Under the pieces are notes generated by a model. The model was not told the DNA's origin. It saw only the letters and a list, made by a program, of their open reading frames with translations, and ran no database searches. The translations under genes were made by a program, and so were the position numbers. A stretch of DNA of 55,025 bases from Rhodobacterales bacterium (GTDB lineage: Bacteria; Pseudomonadota; Alphaproteobacteria; Rhodobacterales; Rhodobacteraceae): NCBI GenBank assembly GCA_021155205.1, contig JAJNPS010000046.1, forward strand, positions 1 through 55,025. The letters run 5' to 3'. This document shows positions 1 to 6,421 of this stretch, piece after piece (position 1 is the stretch's first letter; the number at the start of each line of letters is the position of its first letter).

Positions 1-417
1 CAGCGTGATCCCCTTGTCCGCCAGATGCGCGTTCACATCCGCAAAGATCGCTTCCGTCAACCCGTGCCGCTCCAGCAGGTGACGGAAATCGAGGATCGTG
101 GTCTCGTCGGGAATGCGGTCGTCACCCAGCCCGATCCCGGCGAACCGCCGCATCGCCTCGCTGTCATACAGCGTCTCTTCGGCCATCGGGTCGCTCAGCG
201 CATACCGGTTCTGCAAGAAACAGACCCGCAGCATCGTCTCCAACGCCATCGGGGGGCGCCCCCCTTTTGGCCCGGCCTTCGGGTAATGCGGCGCGATCAG
301 CGCCACCAACCGTGTCCAAGGCACCACCGCATCCATCTCCGCCAGGAACTGCTCGCGCCGGGCCCGCTTCTTCTTCACAGCGTCGCGCAGGCCGGGAAGG
401 GCGGGCTGTTTCGGCAT
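1..417 (-). CDS. IS5-family transposase, N-terminal part (runs off the window)
   Basis: The first 139 codons of a transposase are visible; the gene continues past base 1, so the catalytic DDE half is not seen. The N-terminus is lysine/arginine-rich. It is followed by a GRPPMALETMLR stretch and the segment around RRFAGIGLGDDRIPDETTI, which is typical of the InsH-type N-terminal domain of IS5-group transposases. The start is ATG, with an AAGGAG ribosome site about 8 bases upstream on the minus strand. It lies next to the ribosomal genes in the opposite orientation, which marks it as an insertion. Family assignment is firm; intactness of the element cannot be judged. Confidence 0.88.
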   Translation of the reverse strand, partial: MPKQPALPGLRDAVKKKRARREQFLAEMDAVVPWTRLVALIAPHYPKAGPKGGRPPMALETMLRVCFLQNRYALSDPMAEETLYDSEAMRRFAGIGLGDDRIPDETTILDFRHLLERHGLTEAIFADVNAHLADKGITL

Positions 418-468
418 CGGAAAGGCTCCTTGCAGGGATGCCGAAATCTATCAGATCAGACCGAACGT

Positions 469-489
469 GGTGGGTTTTTCAGACGTTCC
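469..489. repeat. probable terminal inverted repeat of the IS element
   Basis: The segment ending near base 489 reads, on the minus strand, GGAACGTCTGAAAAACCCAC. This looks like the terminal repeat of IS5-group elements and lies about 50-70 bases upstream of the transposase start, as expected. The matching repeat at the other end is outside the window, so the boundary and target duplication are inferred. The exact end could differ by a few bases. Confidence 0.5.
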
Positions 490-536
490 TGAGGAATGCA
501 GGACCAAGATGCACGCTGTCTGCCCCCAACTTCCCC

Positions 537-565
537 TTGCCCCCTGCGCCCATCCCCCCTATACG
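537..565 (+). promoter_or_regulatory. candidate sigma70-type promoter for rpmC and downstream ribosomal genes
   Basis: TTGCCC at 537-542 and TATACG at 560-565 are separated by 17 bases, a good housekeeping arrangement. It lies between the IS end and rpmC. The same -10 sequence and spacing occur in front of rplO. Predicted by eye only. Confidence 0.45.
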
Positions 566-675
566 ACGCCATCCAGCGATTCCGGACCTCCGGATTCGTT
601 GGTTTCATATTGATCCGCCAGGTCCTCGGTGACCCTCCAGAAGGGGCCGTCTGGCGATTGTAAAAGGAAACGGCC

Positions 676-879
676 ATGAAAGCCGACGAACTGCGTACAA
701 AGACGCCGGACCAGCTGCGCGACAGCTTGGTCGCGTTGAAAAAGGAAGCGTTCAACCTGCGCTTTCAGCAAGCCACCAACCAGCTGGAAAACACTGCCCG
801 CATGCGCGCCGTCAAGCGTGACGTGGCCCGCATCAAGACCGTCCTGAACCAGAAAGCCGCTGACGCGGCGGCGAACTGA
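676..879 (+). CDS. rpmC: 50S ribosomal protein L29
   Basis: A 67-residue protein of normal L29 length. It has the typical helical-hairpin pattern: an acidic start with DELRTKTPDQL, a KKEAFNLRFQ stretch and an RVKRDVARIKT-like second helix. L29 binds 23S rRNA near the peptide exit tunnel. The start ATG follows an AAAAGGAAA ribosome site. In the usual S10/spc order rplP precedes it, but here an IS end and about 190 bases of spacer lie upstream. rpsQ follows 12 bases downstream. Confidence 0.97.
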   Translation: MKADELRTKTPDQLRDSLVALKKEAFNLRFQQATNQLENTARMRAVKRDVARIKTVLNQKAADAAAN

Positions 880-891
880 GGGAGCTGACCC

Positions 892-1128
892 ATGCCCAAG
901 AGAATCCTGCAAGGCGTCGTGACCTCGGACAAGAACGAACAGACGATCACCGTCCTGGTCGAGCGCCGCTTCAAGCATCCGCTGCTGCAAAAGACCGTGC
1001 GGAAGTCCAAGAAGTACCGCGCCCATGACGAAGCGAACACCTACAAGACCGGCGACACCGTCCGCATCGAGGAATGTGCGCCGATTTCCAAAACCAAACG
1101 CTGGACGGTTGTCGCCACTACGGCCTGA
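892..1128 (+). CDS. rpsQ: 30S ribosomal protein S17
   Basis: 78 residues with the S17 oligonucleotide-binding fold signature: GVVTSDKNEQTITV near the start, VERRFKHPLLQKTV, the KKYRAHDE segment and a C-terminal EECAPISKTKRW motif. It binds 16S rRNA early in 30S assembly. It lies between rpmC and rplN as in the standard bacterial order. The GAGGGAGCTGACCC just before the ATG supplies the ribosome site. Length and motifs are complete. Confidence 0.98.
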   Translation: MPKRILQGVVTSDKNEQTITVLVERRFKHPLLQKTVRKSKKYRAHDEANTYKTGDTVRIEECAPISKTKRWTVVATTA

Positions 1129-1182
1129 CCCAACGGCTCCATCGAAACCCTGGGGAAAACCCCCAAAGGTCGGGAGACTTAA

Positions 1183-1551
1183 ATGATCCAGATGCAAACC
1201 AATCTGGATGTTGCTGACAACTCCGGCGCGCGCCGGGTTCAGTGCATCAAGGTTCTGGGCGGCTCGCACCGCCGCTATGCATCCGTGGGCGACATCATCG
1301 TGGTGTCGGTCAAGGAAGCCATTCCAAAAGGCCGCGTGAAAAAGGGCGATGTCCGCAAGGCCGTCGTCGTGCGCACCGCCAAGGAAGTCCGTCGCGAAGA
1401 CGGCACCACGATCCGCTTTGACCGCAACGCCGCCGTCATCCTGAGCAATCAGGGCGAACCGGTCGGCACGCGCATCTTCGGGCCGGTGGTGCGCGAGTTG
1501 CGCGCCAAGAATTTCATGAAAATCATCAGCCTCGCGCCGGAGGTGCTGTAA
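1183..1551 (+). CDS. rplN: 50S ribosomal protein L14
   Basis: 122 residues, the exact usual length. It starts MIQMQTNLDVADNSGARRV, the L14 signature that includes the conserved NSGAR stretch, and ends with ELRAKNFMKIISLAPEVL. L14 sits on the 50S subunit at the interface with 30S. A GGGAGA ribosome site precedes the ATG. Its last base pairs overlap the start of rplX in a TAATG junction, indicating translational coupling. Confidence 0.99.
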   Translation: MIQMQTNLDVADNSGARRVQCIKVLGGSHRRYASVGDIIVVSVKEAIPKGRVKKGDVRKAVVVRTAKEVRREDGTTIRFDRNAAVILSNQGEPVGTRIFGPVVRELRAKNFMKIISLAPEVL

Positions 1552-1856
1552 TGGCGGCTAAACTGAAAAAGGGCGACACCGTCGTCGTGCTCGCCGGCAA
1601 GGACAAGGGCAAGAAGGGCGAGATTTCGTCCGTAAACCCGACCGCCAACAAGGCCGTCGTCGATGGCATCAACATCGCCATCCGCGCCACCAAGCAATCC
1701 GCAAACAGCCAGGGCGGCCGCGTTCCCAAGGCGATGCCGATGGATTTGTCGAACCTGTCGCTGGTCGACAAGAACGGCAAACCCACCCGCGTCGGCTTCC
1801 GCATGGATGGCGACAAGAAAGTGCGCTTCGCCAAGACCACAGGGGAGGCCATCTGA
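1551..1856 (+). CDS. rplX: 50S ribosomal protein L24
   Basis: 101 residues with an N-terminal KOW motif (KKGDTVVVLAGKDKGKKGEI, about residues 5-24) and the later RVGFRMDGDKKVRF segment. L24 starts assembly of the 50S subunit. The ATG overlaps the rplN stop and its own stop overlaps the rplE start (TGATG), so rplN, rplX and rplE are read as one coupled set. Confidence 0.98.
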   Translation: MAAKLKKGDTVVVLAGKDKGKKGEISSVNPTANKAVVDGINIAIRATKQSANSQGGRVPKAMPMDLSNLSLVDKNGKPTRVGFRMDGDKKVRFAKTTGEAI

Positions 1857-2416
1857 TGTTGGACCAAGCCACCTACACGCCGCGGATGAAGGCCGACTAT
1901 GTCGCGCGCATCCGTCCGGCGATGATGACCGAATTCGGCTACAAGAACGCGATGCAGCTGCCCCGCCTGGACAAGATCGTCCTGAACATGGGCGTCGGCG
2001 AAGCGGTCAAGGACACCAAGAAGGTCAAGCAGGCCGCCGAGCAGCTGACGCTGATCGCGGGTCAAAAGGCCGTGATCACCCACGCCAAGAACTCCATCGC
2101 CGGGTTCCGCGTGCGCGAGGAAATGCCGCTGGGCTGCAAGGTCACGCTGCGCGGCGACCGGATGTACGAATTCCTGGACCGCCTGATCACCGTGGCGCTG
2201 CCGCGCGTCCGCGACTTTCGCGGCGTCAAGGGGTCGTCGTTCGACGGCAACGGAAACTATGCCATGGGCCTGAAAGAACAGATCGTGTTCCCGGAAATTG
2301 ACTTCGACAAGGTCGACGAAGTTCTGGGGATGGACATCATCATCTGCACCACCGCGAAGACCGACGCGGAAGCCAAGGCATTGTTGAAGCATTTCAACAT
2401 GCCGTTCACGTCGTAA
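1856..2416 (+). CDS. rplE: 50S ribosomal protein L5
   Basis: 186 residues, full length for L5. Visible signatures are LDKIVLNMGVGEA (about residues 38-50), the AVITHAKNSIAGFRVRE segment and EQIVFPEIDFDKVDEVLGMDI near the C-terminus. L5 binds 5S rRNA and contacts P-site tRNA. The ATG overlaps the stop of rplX by one base and rpsN follows after 18 bases. Confidence 0.99.
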   Translation: MLDQATYTPRMKADYVARIRPAMMTEFGYKNAMQLPRLDKIVLNMGVGEAVKDTKKVKQAAEQLTLIAGQKAVITHAKNSIAGFRVREEMPLGCKVTLRGDRMYEFLDRLITVALPRVRDFRGVKGSSFDGNGNYAMGLKEQIVFPEIDFDKVDEVLGMDIIICTTAKTDAEAKALLKHFNMPFTS

Positions 2417-2434
2417 CCGCGAGGAACCGAAGAT

Positions 2435-2740
2435 ATGGCAAAGAAATCCATGGTGAACCGCGAAGTGAAGCGCGCCAAGCTGGTCAAACAGCATGCTGCC
2501 AAGCGCGCCGCACTGAAAGCGGTGATCAACGACCAGGCAAAGCCGATGGAAGATCGCTTCAAGGCGACGATGAAATTGGCCGAACTGCCCCGCAACTCGT
2601 CGGCAACGCGGATCCACAACCGCTGCCAGCTGACGGGCCGTCCGCATGCGTATTACCGCAAGCTGAAACTTTCGCGCATCATGCTGCGTGATCTGGCCTC
2701 GTTCGGCCAGATCCCCGGCATGGTCAAGTCAAGCTGGTAA
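2435..2740 (+). CDS. rpsN: 30S ribosomal protein S14 (zinc-free long form)
   Basis: 101 residues, the long form of S14. It contains RCQLTGRPHAYYRKLKLSRIMLRD split across residues 63-86, but only a single cysteine, so it lacks the zinc ribbon of the short form. It acts in the 30S head. It sits between rplE and rpsH in the standard order, with an AGGAACC ribosome site before the ATG. Confidence 0.98.
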   Translation: MAKKSMVNREVKRAKLVKQHAAKRAALKAVINDQAKPMEDRFKATMKLAELPRNSSATRIHNRCQLTGRPHAYYRKLKLSRIMLRDLASFGQIPGMVKSSW

Positions 2741-2752
2741 GGGGTTCACAGC

Positions 2753-3151
2753 ATGATGATGAACGATCCTCTGGGCGATATGCTGACGCGTATCCGCAAC
2801 GCGCAGATGCGCGGCAAGTCCACCGTCTCCACGCCGGCGTCAAAGCTGCGCGCCTGGGTTCTGGATGTGCTGGCAGGCGAAGGCTACATTCGCGGCTATG
2901 AAAAGTCCGAAACCGACAACGGTCAGGGCGAACTGGTGATCAGCCTCAAATACTACGAAGGCACCCCCGTGATCCGCGAGATCAAGCGCGTATCCAAACC
3001 CGGTCGCCGGGTCTATATGAGTGTCAAGGATATCCCGAGCGTCCGCAACGGCCTGGGTGTTTCCATCGTCTCGACGCCCAAGGGCGTCATGTCGGACGCA
3101 GCCGCACGCACCGCCAATGTTGGCGGTGAAGTGCTCTGCACCGTGTTCTGA
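2753..3151 (+). CDS. rpsH: 30S ribosomal protein S8
   Basis: 132 residues. The N-terminus MNDPLGDMLTRIRNAQM and the C-terminal STPKGVMSDAAARTANVGGEV segment are diagnostic of S8. In other bacteria S8 is the protein that binds spc-operon mRNA for feedback control; whether that site exists here was not established. Three consecutive ATG codons (2753, 2756, 2759) occur. The first is used here because of an AAGGGG ribosome site upstream; starting at either of the next two changes only one or two residues. Confidence 0.98.
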   Translation: MMMNDPLGDMLTRIRNAQMRGKSTVSTPASKLRAWVLDVLAGEGYIRGYEKSETDNGQGELVISLKYYEGTPVIREIKRVSKPGRRVYMSVKDIPSVRNGLGVSIVSTPKGVMSDAAARTANVGGEVLCTVF

Positions 3152-3161
3152 GGAGGGTGGC

Positions 3162-3695
3162 ATGTCACGTATCGGCAGAAAACCCGTCACCCTGGTCAAA
3201 GGCACCTCTGCCTCGATCAGTGGCCAGACCATCGAAGTGAAGGGGCCGAAAGGTACCCGCAGCTTTACCGCAGGCGACGATGTGACCCTGTCCATCGAGG
3301 GCGAGACCATCAAGGTCACGCCACGGGGAATGTCCAAGCGCGCGCGGCAACAGTGGGGCATGAGCCGCTCCATGGTGCAGAATCTTGTCGAGGGTGTCTC
3401 GACCGGGTTCAAGAAGGAAATGGAAATCCAGGGCGTGGGGTATCGCGCCGCGATGGCTGGCAACGTGCTGAAGCTGTCTTTGGGTTACAGCCACGAAGTG
3501 AACTTCGAGGTACCCAAGGGCGTGACCGTTTCCGCACCGAAGCAGACCGAAATCATTGTGGAAGGCATTGACCAGCAGCTTGTCGGTCAGGTCGCCGCGA
3601 ACATCCGCGAGTGGAAAAAGCCGGAGCCTTACAAGGGCAAGGGCATCCGCTACAAGGGTGAGTTCGTGTTCCGCAAAGAAGGCAAGAAGAAGTAA
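3162..3695 (+). CDS. rplF: 50S ribosomal protein L6
   Basis: 177 residues starting MSRIGRKPV, the canonical L6 N-terminus. A longer in-frame reading begins at 3021 but lies inside rpsH, so the ATG at 3162 with GAGGAGGG upstream is chosen. The protein shows the two-domain L6 pattern, with GVGYRAAMAGNVLKLSLGYSH in the middle and EPYKGKGIRYKGEF near the end. L6 binds helix 97 of 23S rRNA near the factor-binding site. Confidence 0.98.
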   Translation: MSRIGRKPVTLVKGTSASISGQTIEVKGPKGTRSFTAGDDVTLSIEGETIKVTPRGMSKRARQQWGMSRSMVQNLVEGVSTGFKKEMEIQGVGYRAAMAGNVLKLSLGYSHEVNFEVPKGVTVSAPKQTEIIVEGIDQQLVGQVAANIREWKKPEPYKGKGIRYKGEFVFRKEGKKK

Positions 3696-3705
3696 GGGTG
3701 GCAAA

Positions 3706-4065
3706 ATGGCTTTGAAGAAAAGAGAGCTGTTCCTGAAACGCCGCCTGCGCGTCCGGAACAAGATCAAGGCGACCTCGCATGGTCGTCTGCGCCTGTCGGT
3801 GCACCGTTCGTCCAAGAACATCAGCGTCCAGCTGATCGACGACGTGAAGGGTGTGACCCTGGCAGCCGCCTCCACGCTGGAGAAGGAATTCGGCGTGGTC
3901 GGCAAGAACAACGTCGAGGCGGCGGCGAAAATCGGTGCCGCGATCGCCGAGCGGGCAAGGAAGGCCGGGTTCGAAGAATGCTATTTCGACCGTGGCGGCT
4001 TTCTGTTCCACGGAAAGATCAAGGCCTTGGCCGATGCGGCCCGTGAGGGTGGCTTGAAGTTCTAG
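3706..4065 (+). CDS. rplR: 50S ribosomal protein L18
   Basis: 119 residues from ATG 3706 (MALKKRELFLKRRLRVRNK). An open frame extends upstream into rplF, but a ribosome site and the family length favour this start. The central RLSVHRSSKNISVQLIDD and the C-terminal FDRGGFLFHGKIKALADAAREGGL are L18 hallmarks. L18 binds 5S rRNA with L5. A strong hairpin lies just after the stop. Confidence 0.98.
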   Translation: MALKKRELFLKRRLRVRNKIKATSHGRLRLSVHRSSKNISVQLIDDVKGVTLAAASTLEKEFGVVGKNNVEAAAKIGAAIAERARKAGFEECYFDRGGFLFHGKIKALADAAREGGLKF

Positions 4066-4070
4066 ACAGC

Positions 4071-4090
4071 GGGCGGCGGTTTCGCCGCCC
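4071..4090 (+). other. perfect 8-bp hairpin between rplR and rpsE
   Basis: GGGCGGCG at 4071-4078 and CGCCGCCC at 4083-4090 form a perfect stem with a four-base GTTT loop, directly after the rplR stop. No T-run follows, so a strong terminator is unlikely. It could be a processing, stability or attenuation element within the ribosomal transcript. The 110-base gap here is the longest inside the rpsQ-rpmD block. Confidence 0.55.
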
Positions 4091-4175
4091 CGATGATCCG
4101 GGTCCCCGACATGATCGGCGACACCAGGATTGGCCATAGACGGCGCCACGCGCGCCACCAGTGAAGGAATGCCAT

Positions 4176-4754
4176 ATGGCAGAACGTGACAATCGTCGGG
4201 ACAATCGTGGGGGCAACGACCGCCGCGACAACCGGCCCGAGGAAACGCCGGAATTCGCCGACCGTCTGGTCGCGATCAACCGCGTGTCGAAAACCGTCAA
4301 GGGTGGCAAACGCTTTGGCTTTGCCGCACTCGTGGTTGTCGGAGATCAGCGCGGTCGCGTCGGTTTCGGCAAGGGCAAGGCGAAAGAAGTGCCCGAGGCG
4401 ATCCGCAAGGCGACCGAACAGGCCAAGCGCCAGATGATCCGCGTGGCGTTGAAAGACGCGCGCACCCTGCACCACGACATGGAGGGCCGCCATGGCGCCG
4501 GACGCGTCGTGATGCGGACCGCTGTTGCGGGGACCGGCATCATCGCCGGTGGTCCGATGCGCGCCGTGTTCGAGATGCTGGGCCTGCAGGACGTGGTGGC
4601 GAAGTCCATCGGATCGCAGAACCCCTACAACATGATCCGCGCGACCATGGACGGCCTGAAGCAGGAAACCTCGCCCCGCCAGGTGGCAGCACGTCGCGGC
4701 AAGAAGGTCGCCGAGATCCTGCGCAAGCCCGAAGCTGAAGTGGTGGAGGCCTGA
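4176..4754 (+). CDS. rpsE: 30S ribosomal protein S5
   Basis: 192 residues from ATG 4176, which has GAAGGA seven bases upstream; the GTG at 4161 would add five residues and has a poorer site. The N-terminus is rich in Arg, Asp and Asn. It is followed by the S5 double-stranded RNA-binding domain (KTVKGGKRFGFAALVVVGD, about residues 38-56, and GRVGFGKGKAKEVPEAIRKA) and the C-terminal domain with GTGIIAGGPMRAVFE. S5 is needed for translational accuracy. Confidence 0.98.
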   Translation: MAERDNRRDNRGGNDRRDNRPEETPEFADRLVAINRVSKTVKGGKRFGFAALVVVGDQRGRVGFGKGKAKEVPEAIRKATEQAKRQMIRVALKDARTLHHDMEGRHGAGRVVMRTAVAGTGIIAGGPMRAVFEMLGLQDVVAKSIGSQNPYNMIRATMDGLKQETSPRQVAARRGKKVAEILRKPEAEVVEA

Positions 4755-4756
4755 TC

Positions 4757-4966
4757 ATGGTTGAGAAGAAAGCCAAGGCTGGCAAGACCATCGTGGTCAA
4801 GCAGGTGGCCTCCGCCGCCCGCCGCCCGGCCAAGCAGACCGCGACGCTGAAAGGCCTTGGCCTGAACAAGATGAACCGCACGCGCGAGCTTGAGGATACG
4901 CCCTCGGTTCGTGGCATGGTCAACAAGATCAGCCATCTGGTGCAGATCGTGGAAGAACGCGGGTAG
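4757..4966 (+). CDS. rpmD: 50S ribosomal protein L30
   Basis: 69 residues, with the conserved LKGLGLNKMNRTRELEDTPS segment and RGMVNKISHLVQIVEE at the end. The N-terminus, a KKAKAGKTIVVKQVASAARR-like stretch, is slightly extended. It is separated from rpsE by two bases. A terminator-like hairpin follows, so this gene appears to end the first ribosomal transcription segment. Confidence 0.97.
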   Translation: MVEKKAKAGKTIVVKQVASAARRPAKQTATLKGLGLNKMNRTRELEDTPSVRGMVNKISHLVQIVEERG

Positions 4967-5001
4967 TCGGAGCCGGGGCACGGCCCGACCTACGCAACTG
5001 C

Positions 5002-5031
5002 AACGCCCTGGAAAACCCTGGGGCGTTTTGC
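5002..5031 (+). terminator. terminator-like hairpin after rpmD
   Basis: AACGCCC (5002-5008) pairs with GGGCGTT (5021-5027), with extra partial pairing in the loop, followed by TTGCATTTT. The shape fits an intrinsic terminator after rpmD and before the inserted GFA-like gene. Confidence 0.55.
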
Positions 5032-5038
5032 ATTTTAG

Positions 5039-5056
5039 GTCGGGGTATGCCCCGAC
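5039..5056. repeat. small GC-rich palindrome
   Basis: GTCGGGG and CCCCGAC form a perfect 7-bp stem around TATG. A related half (TCGGAGCCGGGGCACGGCCCGA) lies at 4969-4990. This may be a second hairpin or a remnant of a dispersed palindrome; its function is unknown. Confidence 0.4.
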
Positions 5057-5155
5057 TCTGTCCCTCCGAAACGACTCATTCCCTGATCCCAATCCCGTGC
5101 TAGTCTCGCCCGCATGCGCCTGTGGTGCAGGTGCTGGATTTCTGGGAGGGAAACC

Positions 5156-5596
5156 ATGGCCGCGAAGTATACCGGGGGCTGCGCACATGTGCATGTGACC
5201 GCCAGCGCCGAGCCCATCGACAACCACGAATGCCACTGCAATGTCTGCAAGTCGGTGACGAAACAGCAGCACACGCATGTGGCGTTCTTCAACTATGGCG
5301 ATGTGAAGGTCGACCATCCCGAAAAGATGAAGCGGGTGCCGTTCAACGCGCAGAACCCGGACGGTCCGCTGGAAATCTGCCTCTGCGCCGAGTGCGGTGC
5401 CGCGCTGATGCTGGACGACAAGCAGCACCGCATCCGCGTCGCGGTGCCGAACGTCATGGGCTATGATGATGCGAAGTTCCCCAAGGCGACCTATCACGCG
5501 TTCTGGGATGAGACGAAAGGGTATGCGAAACCGCATGACGGTAGGCCGGTCTATGACAGCCTGCAACCGAGTTTTGTTTGGCCGGCATCAGCGTAG
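5156..5596 (+). CDS. GFA/Mss4-like zinc-binding protein
   Basis: 146 residues. Cysteine pairs are placed as in the GFA (glutathione-dependent formaldehyde-activating enzyme-like) family: GGC near residue 8, HECHCNVCKS around residues 25-34 and CLCAECGAAL around residues 80-90. Such proteins bind zinc in an Mss4-like beta fold. Enzymatic function is uncertain and formaldehyde activation is doubtful for many members. The start ATG has GGGAGGG upstream; an upstream in-frame ATG at 5114 lacks support. The gene lies between rpmD and rplO, an unusual place, behind a terminator and before a separate rplO promoter. Confidence 0.8.
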   Translation: MAAKYTGGCAHVHVTASAEPIDNHECHCNVCKSVTKQQHTHVAFFNYGDVKVDHPEKMKRVPFNAQNPDGPLEICLCAECGAALMLDDKQHRIRVAVPNVMGYDDAKFPKATYHAFWDETKGYAKPHDGRPVYDSLQPSFVWPASA

Positions 5597-5640
5597 CGGC
5601 GGCTTCTCCCCGCCAATGAGTCTGCACACGATGTCGATCT

Positions 5641-5664
5641 TGGCGGCGGGGTAGAACCCGCCCT
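5641..5664 (-). repeat. dispersed intergenic palindrome, copy 1
   Basis: On the minus strand this reads GTAGGGCGGGTTCTACCCC followed by GCCGCC. It closely matches the plus-strand copy between rpoA and rplQ (10567-10590, GTAGGGTGGGGTTCGACCC then GCCGCC). Internally palindromic, it can form a GGCGGGGT/ACCCGCC hairpin. Confidence 0.6.
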
Positions 5665-5674
5665 ACAATCCGGC

Positions 5675-5703
5675 TTGTTCCACTTGGCCTGACCCTCTAT
5701 ACG
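5675..5703 (+). promoter_or_regulatory. candidate promoter for rplO-secY-adk
   Basis: TTGTTC at 5675-5680 and TATACG at 5698-5703 are 17 bases apart. The -10 hexamer is identical to that of the rpmC candidate. It would let rplO, secY and adk be transcribed independently of the genes before the rpmD terminator. Confidence 0.45.
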
Positions 5704-5798
5704 CCCCCGGTGGCCCCCCTTTCGCCACGACTCAACCCACCCGCCGTGTTGTCCCCCGCCGTCGCAGCAGGGGACCTTCCGGCAAAGGAGAATGCGAC

Positions 5799-6272
5799 AT
5801 GAAACTGAATGAGCTTGCCGACAACCCCGGCGCTGCCAAAAAGCAAAAGCGCGTGGCCCGTGGTCCCGGTTCGGGCAAGGGCAAGACCGCCGGCCGCGGC
5901 ATCAAGGGTCAGAAATCCCGTTCGGGTGTGGCCATCGGCGGCTATGAAGGCGGCCAGATGCCGCTTTACCGCCGCCTGCCCAAGCGCGGCTTCAACAAGC
6001 CGAACCAGAAGCATTTTGCCGTCGTGAACCTCGGCCTGATCGAGAAATTCATCGCGGCGGGCAAGCTGGACGCCAAGGGCGAGATCACCGAGGATATGCT
6101 GGTGGCCGCGGGCCTGACGTCGAACAAGCATGACGGCATCCGCATCCTGGCCAAGGGCGAGATCAAGTCCAAGATCACCCTGAACGTCACCGGCGCCTCG
6201 GCCTCGGCTGTCGAAGCGGTGAAAAAGGCGGGCGGTTCGATCACGGTCAAGGCCGCGGCGACCGCCGAATAA
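5799..6272 (+). CDS. rplO: 50S ribosomal protein L15
   Basis: 157 residues. The N-terminus has MKLNELADNPGAAKKQKRVA, the GRGIKGQKSRSG motif around residues 32-43, and FEGGQ-like YEGGQMPLYRRLPKRGF following. The C-terminal domain with VNLGLIEKF and ending in VKKAGGSI is complete. The AAAGGAG ribosome site lies 7 bases upstream. It precedes secY as in the spc operon, but the region before it carries its own promoter candidate. Confidence 0.98.
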   Translation: MKLNELADNPGAAKKQKRVARGPGSGKGKTAGRGIKGQKSRSGVAIGGYEGGQMPLYRRLPKRGFNKPNQKHFAVVNLGLIEKFIAAGKLDAKGEITEDMLVAAGLTSNKHDGIRILAKGEIKSKITLNVTGASASAVEAVKKAGGSITVKAAATAE

Positions 6273-6421
6273 GTGGCTTGGCGGCCCCTGCGCCGCATTA
6301 AGGGATTGTGAGCGGCCCTGAGGTCGCTTACATCAACCCGGAGTTTTCCCGCGCCGCCTTACCGGAAAACGGTCTGGCGGCGTTGCGCATGACAGAGACG
6401 TGGTCTCGGAAAGGTGCTGGC

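Noticed and set aside
267..632. ORFs over the IS end on the plus strand
   Set aside because: They run opposite to the transposase, have no ribosome site and no recognisable domain, and are shadows of the transposase frame.
6308..6421. N-terminal extension of SecY starting at a GTG
   Set aside because: The added 38 residues are not SecY-like and the ATG at 6422 has a better ribosome site and family length.
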